The notes: generated from the letters alone by a model not told the origin. A DNA stretch of 64,000 nucleotides from Streblospio benedicti (GCA_019095985.1 CM032669.1:8183880-8247879); one strand, 5' to 3'. Numbered from the stretch's first letter, positions 35,097 to 47,209 are shown. Program-made: numbers and translations.

Positions 35097-38000
35097 ATGG
35101 AGGAAACTCAAGCAGTAATGCAGAGGAGAGGCCGGTCTGCCACCAAGGCCACTGCTCAGGTCTCAGCTTCTTCTAGCAAAGGTAAAAATCTTATTTATTT
35201 GTTGTGACTTTGACTTTGTTGACCAAGGTCAAATGTCAATGTCATTGAAGATGTTTTTTAAATTCAAATATCTGCCGATAATTGTATGATATTTTAATAA
35301 AAATCATATTCACCATGAATATAGCAGGCTATGCTTCAATAATTGTTTGATGATTAACTGAAAAAAGCTGATTCTGGCTTCTTGATTGAATTCTGCGGAA
35401 ATTTGTTTATTTACAATGTCAATGTCATTGACGATGTTTTTTTTACATTCAAATATCTGCCGATAATAGTATGATATTTTAATAAAAATCATATTCACCA
35501 TGAATATAGCAGGCTATGCTTCAATAATTGTTTGATGATTAACTGAAAAAAGCTGATTCCGGCTTCTTGATTGAATTTTTGAAATTTGTTTATTTACATT
35601 TGACGAAATGGATTGTTGGTGGGAAGGGGATTAGAATAAAAAAAACGTAAACATAGGGTGATGCTGTTATAGAATATGGAATTGTAATGTGGGGAAAAAA
35701 ATAGAAAAAAATAAAAAATAAAAAAAATAAACAAAATAAAAGAGCGTTGTTGGGGAAAAGTGGCAACTTGGAGAATCACGTTTGATTCGACACTCTTTGT
35801 TCTATTTTTACTGCCTTATCTTGTAACGTGATCTAAAGTGGCCTTGAAGTACAAAAATATGAAAAATACTTGTTGGTCCATTTTTTTTTTTTTTTATATA
35901 TTGCTACAGTGGAGGTGATTTTTGTGCATTACCAGCCTTATTTCTGGATTGCAAGTCACAACATTACGGTAGTGATATGCTGTATTTTTATAACAAATGG
36001 TTGTATACAATAGCATCAATATGAGTACATTTTATGGAGAATATATAACAAAAATATCAGATGGTATTTGTGAAGGATGGAGTGTGGGATGGAAGCGGAG
36101 GTAATTGATTGGTATATTAAAATATGTTTGTGTGTGATGAAGATATCTCTCTCAAAGCAAGGAGTGGTGGAAGTTTGGAGATTTTAGTAAGATTTTTGTG
36201 TTTTTTATTGAGATCTTAGTCTGAAAATTGGGGTTTTTCATGCCGCTGATTAAGATTTTTCATGGTGACAGGCTCACATCTCTGTGGACAGTTTTTCACA
36301 TCATTTTACAAAAAATCACACAAATTAAAATAAAAAGGATGATGGTGTCCTGTCAATGGATGAAGATGCAAAAAAAAAGAGCTTGGAAGCAACTGTCATG
36401 TGACATAATCCACAAATGGGTATCTGCTGTATCTATGTATATCCAGAGCCTCATTTCTGGATAGTGTTGCAAGACATACAAGACATCATGGACGACATAC
36501 TTATTTCATCTACGGTAGCAATGTTCTGTATGCTCCCCAGGAAGTTGAGAATAAATCACACAAATTAAAATAAAAAGGATGGTGGTGTCCTGTCAATGAA
36601 TGAAGAAAAAAAAGGAGCTTGGAAGAAACAGTCATGTGACATAGTTCAGAAATGTGACTGCTCTATGTTTTGTATGTATATAGAGCGCCTCATTACTGGA
36701 CTGGGTTGCAAGGCACAACATCATGACCGACATACTTATTTCAACTACGGTAGAAATGTGCTGTATGCTCCCCGGGGAGTTGAGAAAGATATAGTGCAAC
36801 AAGGATGCCAATGACCTGGTGTAAATAACAGTGAATTGCGACTGATGATGATGGTGTCCTGTCAATGGATGAAAATGCCAAGAAAGGAGCGTGGAAGAAA
36901 CTGTCATGTGACATGGTTCAGAAATGAATCTCTGCTGTATGTTTTGTATGAATACACGGGGCTCATTTCTGAACTGGGTTGCAAGACACAACATCATGAG
37001 CGACATACTTATTTCATCTACGGTAGTGATGTGCTGTATGCTCCCCGGGAAGTGGAGAAAGATATAGTGTGACAAGGATGCCAACGACCTGGTGTAAATA
37101 TGTAAAGATCGTATTTTAGCAAATGGTTGCACGATAGCAGTGAACTGTATGCAAATAATGCTTATATATATATATAAATATGAAGGAATAATGGGATATC
37201 ATTCATTGATGTAATATTTTTTTATAACAAATGGTTGTATACAATAGCATCAATATCAGTACATTATATGGAGAATATTTAACAAAAATAACAGATTTTA
37301 ATTGTGAAGGATGGACCTGTGGACAGATAACATTTTGGGATTAAAAGCGGAGGATGGTGATTGATTGGATGAATATTACAAAAATATGTTTGTGTGTGAT
37401 TGGGACATAGTCCAAAAATGGTGGCTCTGCAGTATGTATGTATATCCAGAGCCTCATTTCTGGACTGGGTTGCAAGACACAAAATCGACATACTTATTTC
37501 ATCTACGGTAGAAATGTGCTGTATGCTCCCCGGGAAGTTGAGAAAGATATAGTGCAACAAGGATGCCAATGACCTGGTGTAAATAACAGTGAATTGTGAC
37601 TGATGATGATGGTGTCCTGTCAACGGATGAAAATGACAAAAAAGGAGCGTGGAAGCATGTGACAGTTCAGAAATGTGCCAAGGCTGTATGTTTTATAAGT
37701 ATACTTCTTAGCTCATTTCTCGACTGTGCATGTCAGACAAGACACAACAATGTTGAACATTATGAGCGACAGGTTCACATCCCTGAGGACAGTTTTTCAC
37801 ACAGCTTGGCAGCAACGGTCATGTGACATAGTCCAGAAATGTGCCTCTGCAGTATGTATGTATATCAAGAGCCCCATTTCTCGGACTGGGTTGCAAGACA
37901 AAATCATCAACGACCCACTTATTTCATCTACGGTAGCGATGTGCTGTATGCTCCACAGGAAGTTGAGAAAGATATAGCAGCTGAGATATAGTGCAACAAG

Positions 38001-41000
38001 GATGCCAATGACCTAGTGTAAATAACAGTGAATTGCGACTGATGGTGACTGTGTCCTGTCAACGGATGAAAATGTCAATCATGTGACATACTCCAGAAAA
38101 GTATCTAGGCTTTATGTTTTGTATGAATACATCTGCCTGGGTTCTGTTCTGGAATGTGTTGCAAAAACACAAACATTATGATGACATACTATTTTCATCT
38201 ATGGTAAATGTGCTGTAACAGATGGGAAGTTGAGAAAGATATAGTGTGACAAGGATGCCAATGACCTGGTGTAAATACAAAAAGGCTGATGATGATAGTG
38301 TCCTGTCAATGGATGAAGATGCAAAAAAAAAAAAAACTGTTTGGAAGCAACTGTCATGTGACATAATCCACAAATGGGTATCTGCTGTATCTATGTATAT
38401 CCAGAGCCTCATTTCTGGATTGTGTTGCAAAGACACAACATCATGAGCGACATACTTATTTCATCTACGGTAGCAATGTGTATGCTAAGAAGTTGAAAGA
38501 TTTGAGAAAGGATGCCAATGACCAAATGTAAAAAAGTGAATTGCGACTGATGATGATGGTGTCCTGTCAATGGATGAAAATGCCAAGAAAGGAGCGTGGA
38601 AGAAACTGTCATGTGACATGGTTCAGAAATGAATCTCTGCTGTATGTTTTGTATGAATACACGGGGCTCATTTCTGAACTGGGTTGCAAGACACAACATC
38701 ATGAACGACATACTTATTTCATCTACGGTAGTGATGTGCTGTATGCTCCCCGAGGAGTTGAGAAAGATATAGTGTGACAAGGATGCCAATGACCTGGTGT
38801 AAATATGTAAAGTCGCTAGAGCACGATAGCAGTGAACTGTAGCAATATAATGCATATATATATATATATAAAATACAATAATGATCATATCATTCAATGA
38901 TGTAATATAAGTATTTTTATAACAAATGGTTGTATACAATAGCATCAATATGAGTACATTATATGGAGAATATATAACAAAAATAACAGATGGTAATTGT
39001 GAAGGATGGAGTGTGGGATGGAAGCGGAGGTGATTGATTGGTATATTAAAATATGTTTGTGTGTGATGGTATATTAAAATATGTTTGTGTGTGATTAAGA
39101 TATCTCTCTCAAAGCAAGGAGTGGTAGAAGTTTGGAGATTTTAGTAAGAGTCTCATTTTTAGCTTTTCATTGAGATCTTAGTCTGAAAATTAAGGTTTTT
39201 CATGCCGCTGATTAAGATTTTTCATGGTGACAGGCTCACATCTCTGTGGACAGTTTTTCACATCATTTTACAAAAAATCACACAAATTAAAATAAAAAGG
39301 ATGATGGTGTCCTGTCAATGGATGAAGATGCCAAAAAAGAGCTTGGAAGCAACTGTCATGTGACATAATCCAGAAATGCGTATCTGCAGTATGTATGTAT
39401 ATCCAGAGCCTCATTTCTGGATTGTGTTGCAAGACATACAAGACATCATGAGCAACATACTTATTTCATCTACGGTAGCAATGTGCTGTAAGCTCTCTGG
39501 GAAGTTGAGAATAATCACACAAATTAAAATAAAAAGGATGGTGGTGTCCTGTCAATGAATGAAAAGAAAAAAAGGAGCTTGGAAGAAACAGTCATGTGAC
39601 ATAGTCCAGAAATGTGCCTCTTTTGTATGTTTTATATATATAAGGAGGAGCCCCATTTTGGACTGGGTTGCAAGACACAACATCATGAACATACATACTT
39701 ATTTCATCTATGGTAGAAATGTGCTGTATGACTCCCCCAAATGGAAGTTGAGAAAGATATAGTGCGACAAGGATGCCAATGACCTGGTGAAATAACAGTG
39801 AATTGTGACTGATGATGATGGTGTCCTGTCAATGGATGAAAATGCAAAAAAAAATGGAGCGTGGAAGCAACGGTCATGATTGTGACATAGTTCAGAAATG
39901 TGCCAAGGCTGTATGTTTTGTATGTATACTTCTTAGCTCATTTCTCGATTGTGTTGACAAAGACACAACATTATGAGTACATACTATTTATCTATATCAA
40001 AAAGGCACCATCAGCTTGTTTCCTCTCCTGGAGTTTGAGAGAAGATCAAATAGTGTGACAAGGATGCCACCTTGGTATACCTGGGATTGAAATGCGACTG
40101 ATGATGATGGTGTATTAAAATATGTTTGAGTTGTGATGTGACATAGTCCAGAAATGGTGCAAATGTATGTTTTTTATGTATATACAGAGGCTCATTTCTG
40201 GACTGGGTTGCAAGACACAACATCATGAGCTACATACTTATTTCATCTACGGTAGCAATGTGTAGAAATGTGAGAAAGATATAGTGCGACAAGGATGCCA
40301 ATGACCTGGTGTAAATATAACAGTGAATTGTGAACTGATGATGATGGTGTCCTGTCAATGGATGAAAATGCAAAAAAAAAGAGTTTTGTGGAACTGTCAT
40401 GTGACATAGTCCAGAAATGTGCCACTGCTGTATGTTTTGTGTGTATCATACACTGTAGCTCACTTCTGGATTGTGTTGCAAGAAACAACATCATGAACGA
40501 CTTACTTATTTCATCTATGGTAGCAATGTGCTGTATGCTCCCGGGGGAGTTGAGAAAGATATGATAAAAAACCAATGAACTAGTGTAATTGTAAAGTTGC
40601 TAGAGCATGACAAACTGAATTGCGACTGTAAATAAACACATTTACATTTTGTATTGCATCTTTTCACAACACAGAATAAATCTCTCTTGAGAAAATCAAC
40701 CCCAAAAGTGCTGACATCTACAAGTTCATGAAAGGCAGGGAGTTGTAGAGGAGAAGCCAGTGAAAAAGGATGATGGTGTCCTGTCAATGGATGAAGATGC
40801 CAAAAAACGGAGCTTGGAAGCAACTGTCATGTGACGTAGTTCGGCAATGTGCTTAGTTGGTATGTTTTGAATGTTATCACTTGGCTCATTGCTGAATTGT
40901 GTTGCAAGACACAACATCATGAGCGACATACTTATTTCATCTACAGTAGTGATGTGCTGTATGCTCCCCGGGAAGTTGAGAAAGATATAGTGTGACAAGG

Positions 41001-43460
41001 ATGCCAATGACCTGGTGTAAATATGTAAAGTCTTTAGAGCACGATAGCAGTGAACTGTAGCAATATAATGCATATATATATATAAAATACAATAATGATC
41101 ATATCATTCAATGATGTAATATAAGTATTTTTAACAAATGGTTGTATACAATAGCATCAATATCAGTACATTATATGGAGAATATATAACAAAAATAACA
41201 GATGGTAATTGTGAAGGATGGAGTGTGGGATGGAAGCGGAGGTGATTGATTGGTATATTAAAATATGTTTGTGTGTGATTGTGACATAGTCCAAAAATGG
41301 TGGCTCTGCAGTATGTATTTATATCCAGAGTCTCATTTCTGGACTGGGTTACAAGACACAACATCATCATGCAACATACTTATTTCAACTACGGTAGCAA
41401 TGTGAGAAATGTGAGAAAGATATAGTGCCACAAGGATGCCAATGACCTGGTGTAAATAACAGTGAATTGCGACTGATGATGATGGTGTCCTGTCAACGGA
41501 TGAAAATGCAAAAAAGCGTGGAAGCAACGGTCATGTGACATAGTTCAGAAATGCATCTTTGCTGTATGTTTTATATGGATCTATGGAACTGGGTTGCAAG
41601 ACACAACATCATGAGCGACATACTTATTTCATCTATGGTAGCGATGTGCTGTATGCTCCCCAATGAGTTGAGAAGTTGAGACAAGGAAAGATATGTGTGA
41701 CAAGGACATACAATGACAAAAATCACAAAAAAAAAAAAAGGATGGTGGTGTCCTGTCAATGGATGAAGATGCAAAAAAAAGAGCTTGGAAGCAAATTGTC
41801 ATGTGACATTGTCCAGAAATGTGCCTCTGCTGTATGTTTTGTATGTATATACTGATGTTCATTTCTGGACTGGGTCGCAAGACACAACATCATAACATCA
41901 TGAGCAACATACTTATTTCATCTACGGTAGCAATGTGCTGTATGCTCCCTGCGAAGTTGAGAAAGATATAGTGCGACAAGGATGCCAATGACCTGGTGTA
42001 AATAACAGTGAATTGTGACTGATGATGATGGTGTCCTGTCAACGGATGAAAATGCCAAAAAAGGAACGTGGAAGCAACGGTCATGTGACATGGTTCAGAA
42101 ATGAATCTCTGCTGTATGTTTTGTAGAATACACGGGGCTCATTTCTGAATTGGGTTGCAAGACACAACATCATGAGCGACATACTTATTTCATCTATGGT
42201 AGCGATGTGCTGTATGCTCCCCGGGAAGTTGAGAAAGATATAGTGTGACAAGGATGCCAATGACCTGGTGTAAATATGTAAAGTCGCTAGAGCACGATAG
42301 CAGTGAACTGTAGCAATATAATGCATATATATATATATAAAATACAATAATGATCATAAATTCAAATAAATGATCATATCATTCAATGATGTAATATAAG
42401 TATTTTTTATAATTAATGGAGAATTGTAACAAATATAACAGATTTGATTGTGAAGGATGGAGTAGAATTCAACAAGGGATGGAATTTGGCGGAGGTAATT
42501 GATTGGAACTATTATATTAAAAATGTCCATCGTCTGAGACTTTTTCTGTCACTAGGTGGCAGCAGGGTGACATAAGTAATGTAATAAAAATATTTTTGGA
42601 CCAACAAGTATTTTTATAGTTTTTATATTTTATATTATTGTACTTGAAGAGCACTTTAGACCATGTTACAAGATAAGGCAGTAAAAATAGAACAAAGAGA
42701 GTAGAATCGAATGCGACCATATGCTGTAAGGTGAATCTCCAAGAATCTAATATACCTAATCCACGATTTTTGCATATTTTTATATATTTTTTTCTGAACA
42801 TTACACTTGCTGGATTCTAAAAAATTCTCAAAATTTGTTTTTTTTTTATTTTACTTATAAAAGTACAATCCACATTTCCCTTTTTAGAATTAAATTTTTG
42901 GTTTATGGACCAACAAAAAGATCATGTATACAATTTTTTCAGTCAAATTTAACATTGACTGAATTTTTCATTGTATTTTGTATGATCTTTTGTATGGTCC
43001 ATAAACCAAATTCCATTCCCGAAACCTTTAAAGTGTTATACATTTTTAAAAGGGAAATAAATGTACTTTTATACTAAAATAAAAAACAAGAACATTTTGA
43101 GAATTTTGTTATCTCCAAATTCTTTTATATCCAGCAAGTCTCCTTAAATGTTCCTCAAGTTGTTTCTTTCACAGGCAATTTCATGAATAATGATAAATAA
43201 ATCTTTTTGCAGCTTCCATAATTTCAACAAACAACAACAACTGTGGGTGCCCAAAAAAGCCTAAGAGGAAGAGATCCAGGTCCAAATCCAAGTGCAAGTC
43301 CAAGAGGTCCAGGTCCAGGTCCAAGAAAAGGAAGTCCAGGTCCAGGTCTAAGTCCAAGTGTGGTGGCAAGAAGAAGAAGCCCAGGAAGTCCAGGTCCAAA
43401 TCCAAGTGCAAGAAGGCAAAGAAGCCAAAGAAGCCAAAGGGATGTGGCTGCGGAGTATAA
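35097..43460 (+). CDS. Protamine-like / sperm nuclear basic protein, two exons
   Basis: Exon 1 (35097-35181) begins ATG GAG GAA ACT and ends AAAG|GTAAAA in phase 1; exon 2 (43213-43460) follows a strong acceptor (tctttttgcag) and ends TAA. The joined frame gives 110 residues. Residues 1-29 are acidic then mildly basic with QRRGRSATKAT. After an Asn run comes CGCPKKPKRKRSRSKSKCKS and SRS/KSK repeats, ending KKPKGCGCGV. In the 81 exon-2 residues I count 38 Lys/Arg, 16 Ser and 7 Cys. Short Lys/Arg-Ser repeats with paired terminal cysteines fit a sperm chromatin protein that replaces histones, is controlled by Ser phosphorylation and is cross-linked through Cys. The alternatives are an SR-type or linker-histone-tail-like protein. 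The intron (35182-43212, 8031 bp) is filled by a tandem array. A polyadenylation signal lies at 44095. Confidence 0.72.
35238..35595 (+). repeat. Tandem duplication of about 180 bp in the intron
   Basis: Two adjacent copies of a unit starting tcaatgtcattga(a/c)gatg (about 35238 and 35418), nearly identical across the span to about 35590. Recent unequal duplication close to the 5' splice site of the protamine-like gene. Confidence 0.85.
35767..35886 (+). repeat. Left inverted repeat bounding the intronic array
   Basis: This segment (cttggaga ... acttgttggtcca) is the reverse complement of 42593-42743, sharing long matched runs such as ctttgttctatttttactgc and cttatcttgtaac. It marks the left border of the array. 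Confidence 0.8.
35990..42540 (+). repeat. Intronic satellite-like array, about 18 units of ~265 bp with higher-order structure
   Basis: Each unit contains, in order, ggtgtcctgtcaatggatga, aaaatgccaaaaaa-type A-runs, gtcatgtgacatagtccaga, tcatttctggactgggttgc, cttatttcatctacggtag, atgtgctgtatgctccccgg and gccaatgacctggtgtaaa. Successive ggtgtcctgtc words are mostly 236-283 bp apart (36345, 36585, 36854, 38051, 38298, 38560 and so on). A spacer with gtatacaatagcatcaatat recurs near 36005, 37235, 38930 and 41145, giving a higher-order period of about 1.2-2.2 kb. Units are 80-95% alike by eye and contain different small deletions, so the array is not freshly amplified. Open frames in it (for example MMLCLATQ-type on minus) repeat with the unit and are not genes. 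Confidence 0.9.
42549..42564 (+). promoter_or_regulatory. CTCF-like motif at the right edge of the array
   Basis: The sequence tcactaggtggcagca is a close match to the CTCF consensus and lies between the array and its right inverted repeat. Its flanks (ctgtcac before, ggtgac after) resemble those of the Penelope-like 3' flank at 20722-20750, so it may have been carried in by a mobile element. Confidence 0.35.
42593..42743 (-). repeat. Right inverted repeat bounding the intronic array
   Basis: Reverse complement of 35767-35886, with about 30 bp of extra sequence near its outer end. Together the pair encloses 6.7 kb of array. Confidence 0.8.
42805..43139. repeat. Foldback element of about 335 bp just before the 3' splice site
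   Basis: The two halves are imperfect reverse complements around a centre near 42962. Outer ends are acttgctggat (42805-42815) and atccagcaagt (43129-43139), and inner arms include ggtttatggaccaacaaaaa against tgtatggtccataaacc. In the primary transcript it would form a long stem 75 nt upstream of the acceptor at 43212. It looks like a foldback MITE. Confidence 0.75.
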
Positions 43461-44120
43461 TTGAAAATGATTTCTCCAATACCGTAGAATTTTAAATTTG
43501 AATTCATTTTTGAAACTTCTATTTATTTCTTTATTTGATAATTTTACCTGCATTTTACGAGGGTTTATAAGTTAATTGTAAATGATTTCTCAATGGTTAA
43601 TTTTGTGTATATTTCTAAATCTGAATTGATGTTTGAATCTGCTATTTACAAAATGTATATTTACAAAATGTATATATTTATTTATTTGATAATTTTTCCT
43701 GCATGCTAAGAGGGTTTATAAGTAAAGTAAAAATATTCATTGTATTATTATGATTAGTTTATAGTTTAAAATTAATTCATTGTATAATTGTAAATAATTT
43801 CTAAATGGCTAATTGTGTAAATTTTAAATTTGAATTCATATTTGAAACTTCTATTTATTTCTTTATTTGGTAATTTTGCTCGCACTTTAAGAGGTTTTAT
43901 AAGTTAACTGCAAATAATTTCTCAATAGCTAATTGTTTAAATTTTTTAAATCTGAATTAAATGTTTGAATCTTCTATTTACAAAATGTATATATTTATTT
44001 GATAATTTTACCTGCATATTAAGAGGATTTATAAGTAAAGTAAAAATATTCATTGTATTATTATGATTAGTTTGTAATTTATCATACAGCATTAAATAAA
44101 CCAAGGTGCGATATTTGCGT
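43461..44120 (+). other. 3' UTR of the protamine-like gene with duplicated segment and poly(A) signal
   Basis: After the TAA the sequence is AT-rich and contains a duplicated stretch of about 280-300 bp (words such as acttctatttatttctttat and aagtaaagtaaaaatattca occur in both halves, about 43500-43790 and 43820-44075). AATAAA at 44095-44100 with a GT-rich stretch downstream is a plausible cleavage and polyadenylation site. Confidence 0.55.
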
Positions 44121-44499
44121 GTTGCTTTATTAACATAACATAACATAATTTATTTCAGAATATTAAAATTCCATACATTAAAAGATGTGAAATATAAAAA
44201 TAAAATATATAAATATATAAAGTGGATAAATGTATGTAAAATCTGTTACTAAGTAAAGATGTGAGTCTGCCATGCGACAGAATGACCAGAGTCAAATATA
44301 AAATGAACACTGGATACAATGTTCTGTACCAAGAGATAATCACATTTAAAAATACGATCACGAAAATTAAGTGATTTTCTGTATAAAGTTTCAAAAGGAT
44401 TAATACCATTTTCAACATAAAAAGCAGATCATTCATTATTAATGATGTATTAACAGGATTGAATGCATGCAAATATATCATGCAGTAGCAGAACAAAAT

Positions 44500-45970
44500 A
44501 CCCAGCACTGACTGTCCTGTCGCCATAATGCACTCCATAAACCACACATCATAATATCCCAATTGAAAAGTATATCATTCAATTTTATTTATAAAATTAA
44601 GATTAACAGTTTATTCAATTTCAAAACCTTGTACAAGGTAAATGACATGTAAATACAAAACAATTGAAGTTAAGGATACAAGTGGATTAAAATTAAAAAA
44701 AAATATATATATACTGGTAACAAAGATTTCCATTAGATGATTAAACAAAGTACAATAGTGTTAGTTGATGATATTGTTACCGGTAGTTGATTATACATAC
44801 ATACATGCAAAGAACATATTTAGTTTATGGGAGAACATAAATATTTCATGGGCCTAAATATACTGTATGAATAAAAAATAGTTGACGTTCATTTTTGAAT
44901 ACATTACAATTGAACAAATAATGGAATTCATTGCCTATTTCGTTTTTACAAAGTTTCCATATTCTTTCTTCATAAACAATGTTCTCATATGCACCAGTAA
45001 CTACAGGTAATATATTATTTCTGCATGTAAACTTTACAAAGATTGATCTTGAATATGAATGAATCTCAGTTAAGTAATTTTTGAAACAGAACTCGCGTTT
45101 AAAAATTTTATATCCAGTACATGATGGAGAATTGTACAAGTCATAGTGCCATTTTTGTTTATAATGGTCTTGTAATATTTGTTTCACTGTTTGTTTAATC
45201 CACCCTGACCCTGAGTAAGCCAAATATTTGATAGACCATAATCATCTAATATCTTTTTAATACTTCCTAACCATTGAAAATTATTTGAATTAACAACATA
45301 ATCTTTAAAAAAACAGTTTGTATAGTTGAACAGATAATTTGTATGTTTTACAAGTTAATATTTTATGCCAGAAACAAACCATTCTTGTTTTAACATTTAT
45401 TTCAATAGGAAAACATGCGGTTTCTCCTAATACCATGACTGTTCGTGTATTTTTGCTTAGATGAAGTAGTATTTTGATGTACCTTAATTGTCAAGATTAC
45501 AAAATCCCCAAATTTCACAACCATATAACATAATTGGTTTGATTAAGCTGTCAAACATATGTAACATTGTGTCAATATCAAGGTCTAGCTTTTTCCCTTT
45601 TTGCAAAAGTGAAAGCATTGCCTTAGAAGCTATATTTGACAATTTTTTGAATATTAATCATAAAACTACCATTGTAATTGAATACAGTACCAAGGTATTT
45701 GTAATTATCTACTATTTCAATGTTCTTATCACCAAATTTAAATGTGGGTTTCATTTTTTACATAGGATTTTTAGTAAATGTGCGTTTGTTTCTGATCTTT
45801 CCCCTGGAGAACATTACAATTTTTGTTGTTTCAACATTTACAGACAATTTATTAATGTTACAGTATTCATTCATACCATCAATAGCTGCTTGCAACCTCA
45901 GCAGGGTTCTCAGCCAGAATAATCGTGTCATCAGCATATAATAATATAAAGAGCTTAACAAACACCTCTA
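44500..45970 (-). mobile_element. Decayed APE-type LINE fragment (RT end and C-terminal domain)
   Basis: Minus-strand reading in shifting frames gives YCNINKLSVNVETTKIVMFS (the RT region after the catalytic motif), NYKYLGTVFNYNGSF, a PIMLYGCEIWG-type motif near 45510, and a 125-codon frame (45223-44846) with the C-terminal CxxxxGNEFHYLFNCNVF-type motif. There are several frame breaks and at least one stop. It is 5'-truncated. A related sequence at 46160-46210 repeats a segment near 44505-44540, so part of the 3' region is duplicated or two insertions are nested. The clade (L2, I/Nimb or related) cannot be settled here. Confidence 0.75.
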
Positions 45971-46729
45971 GATCTTAATCTTCCAAAAGGTCAAAAGATA
46001 GATTATTCATGAGGCCTAGACCATTATATTTATATGAGAGATTCTATTTATAAAATTAAGATACAAACACCAGAAGTCATACAAAAATTATTGTAAATTA
46101 TATTGGTTAATGTATTAAGTATTTCACATCATTGATCATTTGAAAATTAAAAATATCCATGAACTATTACTGACTGGCCTGTTGCTATAACGTACTCTAT
46201 AAGCAATATTACAACACAATCAAATCACTTTTTGCAAAGGAGATATTCAATTTTTATTATAAAAATACACTACCACCAGCATTAATCACTTAAGGTATCC
46301 AATAATTTCACAAGACTTTTTTAGTATGATCATTTGGAAATTAAAAACATAGATAAATATATGTAAAGTATATATTTGGCTCCATACTTTCCGTAAAGGA
46401 GTTTCTTCCTGTGTTGCGATGTCCAAGGGCGTTTGGGTTTTTAGGTTCTTATTCTGGAGTGGTGGGAGGCAAAATGAACACAATACAGATAAACAGGTGG
46501 CCGCTCATCAGGCATTCACTCACCCCCTATCACAGGATCAACTTTGTGAGAGCACTAGAATCATGACTATAAAGTATAAATTTTTTTACATTTTCATTTA
46601 TATTATATGTTTATCATCATATCATATGCATAACTGTATATCTATAATAATATTACAGGGTATTATTCTCTTATTTTATTTTATCATATTATACTTTATA
46701 ATATTTTTAACGTGTGTTGTATTTTGTAT

Positions 46730-47045
46730 ATTACATTGTGCTCTGGTCAATTACGGTAGATGTGTAGAGGGCATAGTATCTACTGAGTTTAGACAGTTTA
46801 TTTTATATACTGGACCTGTTGTTTTAAAAGATGCTGTTGATGATAAAGTGTATAAACATTTTATGTGTTTACATGTGGCCATGTGTATACTTCTTCTAAG
46901 TGACAATGATAGACGTACAAGATTTTTGCAATATGCGAAAGAACTACTGACTTACTGTAAAACCAGAAATGATTGCATACGATTCAATTTGCGAATTTTG
47001 TGGGTAGATGCAAAAACGCAAACTGAAATAGTCAGCAAACATTAA
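46730..47045 (+). pseudogene. Transposase-domain protein fragment (CACTA/EnSpm-associated type)
   Basis: The C-terminal half of a 208-codon frame reads EFRQFILYTGPVVLKDAVDD, then KHFMCLHVAMCILLLSDNDR and FLQYAKELLTY. The EFRQFLLYTGPVVLK motif is, from memory, a hallmark of a conserved region found downstream of transposase domains in many invertebrate transposon-derived proteins. The N-terminal half of the frame is hydrophobic AT-rich translation and probably intron (an acceptor attacag lies near 46658). No catalytic region is present, so this is a broken piece of a DNA transposon. Confidence 0.5.
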
Positions 47046-47209
47046 TAGCCTATGTAAAGTAGATCCAGGATGGACCAAAATCGCAAAATTAAATATTCAC
47101 AAAATGATTTATAGATGAAAATCGCAAAATTTAATAGCCACGAAATATTCTAGATTTACAGTATTTTGTACATAAGGCTAGAAATGTTTATGGAGATAGG
47201 TTTTCGGTT

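Noticed and set aside
36632-42347. Many open frames of 60-179 codons with recurring peptides such as MMLCLATQ and HHHHQSQFT
   Set aside because: The same peptides recur with the ~265-bp array unit in all frames and directions; no start or splice logic, and composition follows the DNA repeat.
36300-42350. CRISPR-like regular repeats
   Set aside because: Eukaryotic context, units of ~265 bp without short conserved repeats and unique spacers, and no cas-like genes.
43181-43553. Minus-strand 108-109 residue frames rich in Leu-Asp or Gly-Pro-Leu over protamine-like exon 2, and a plus-strand Gly-Pro-Ser frame
   Set aside because: They are antisense or shifted translations of the Lys/Arg/Ser codon repeats. 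Only the frame joined to exon 1 has start, splice sites and stop in order.
44155-44562. 135-residue hydrophobic minus-strand frame
   Set aside because: Lies in the 3' region of the decayed LINE, and its content (Ile, Leu, Tyr, Phe) is what AT-rich sequence gives. No family similarity.
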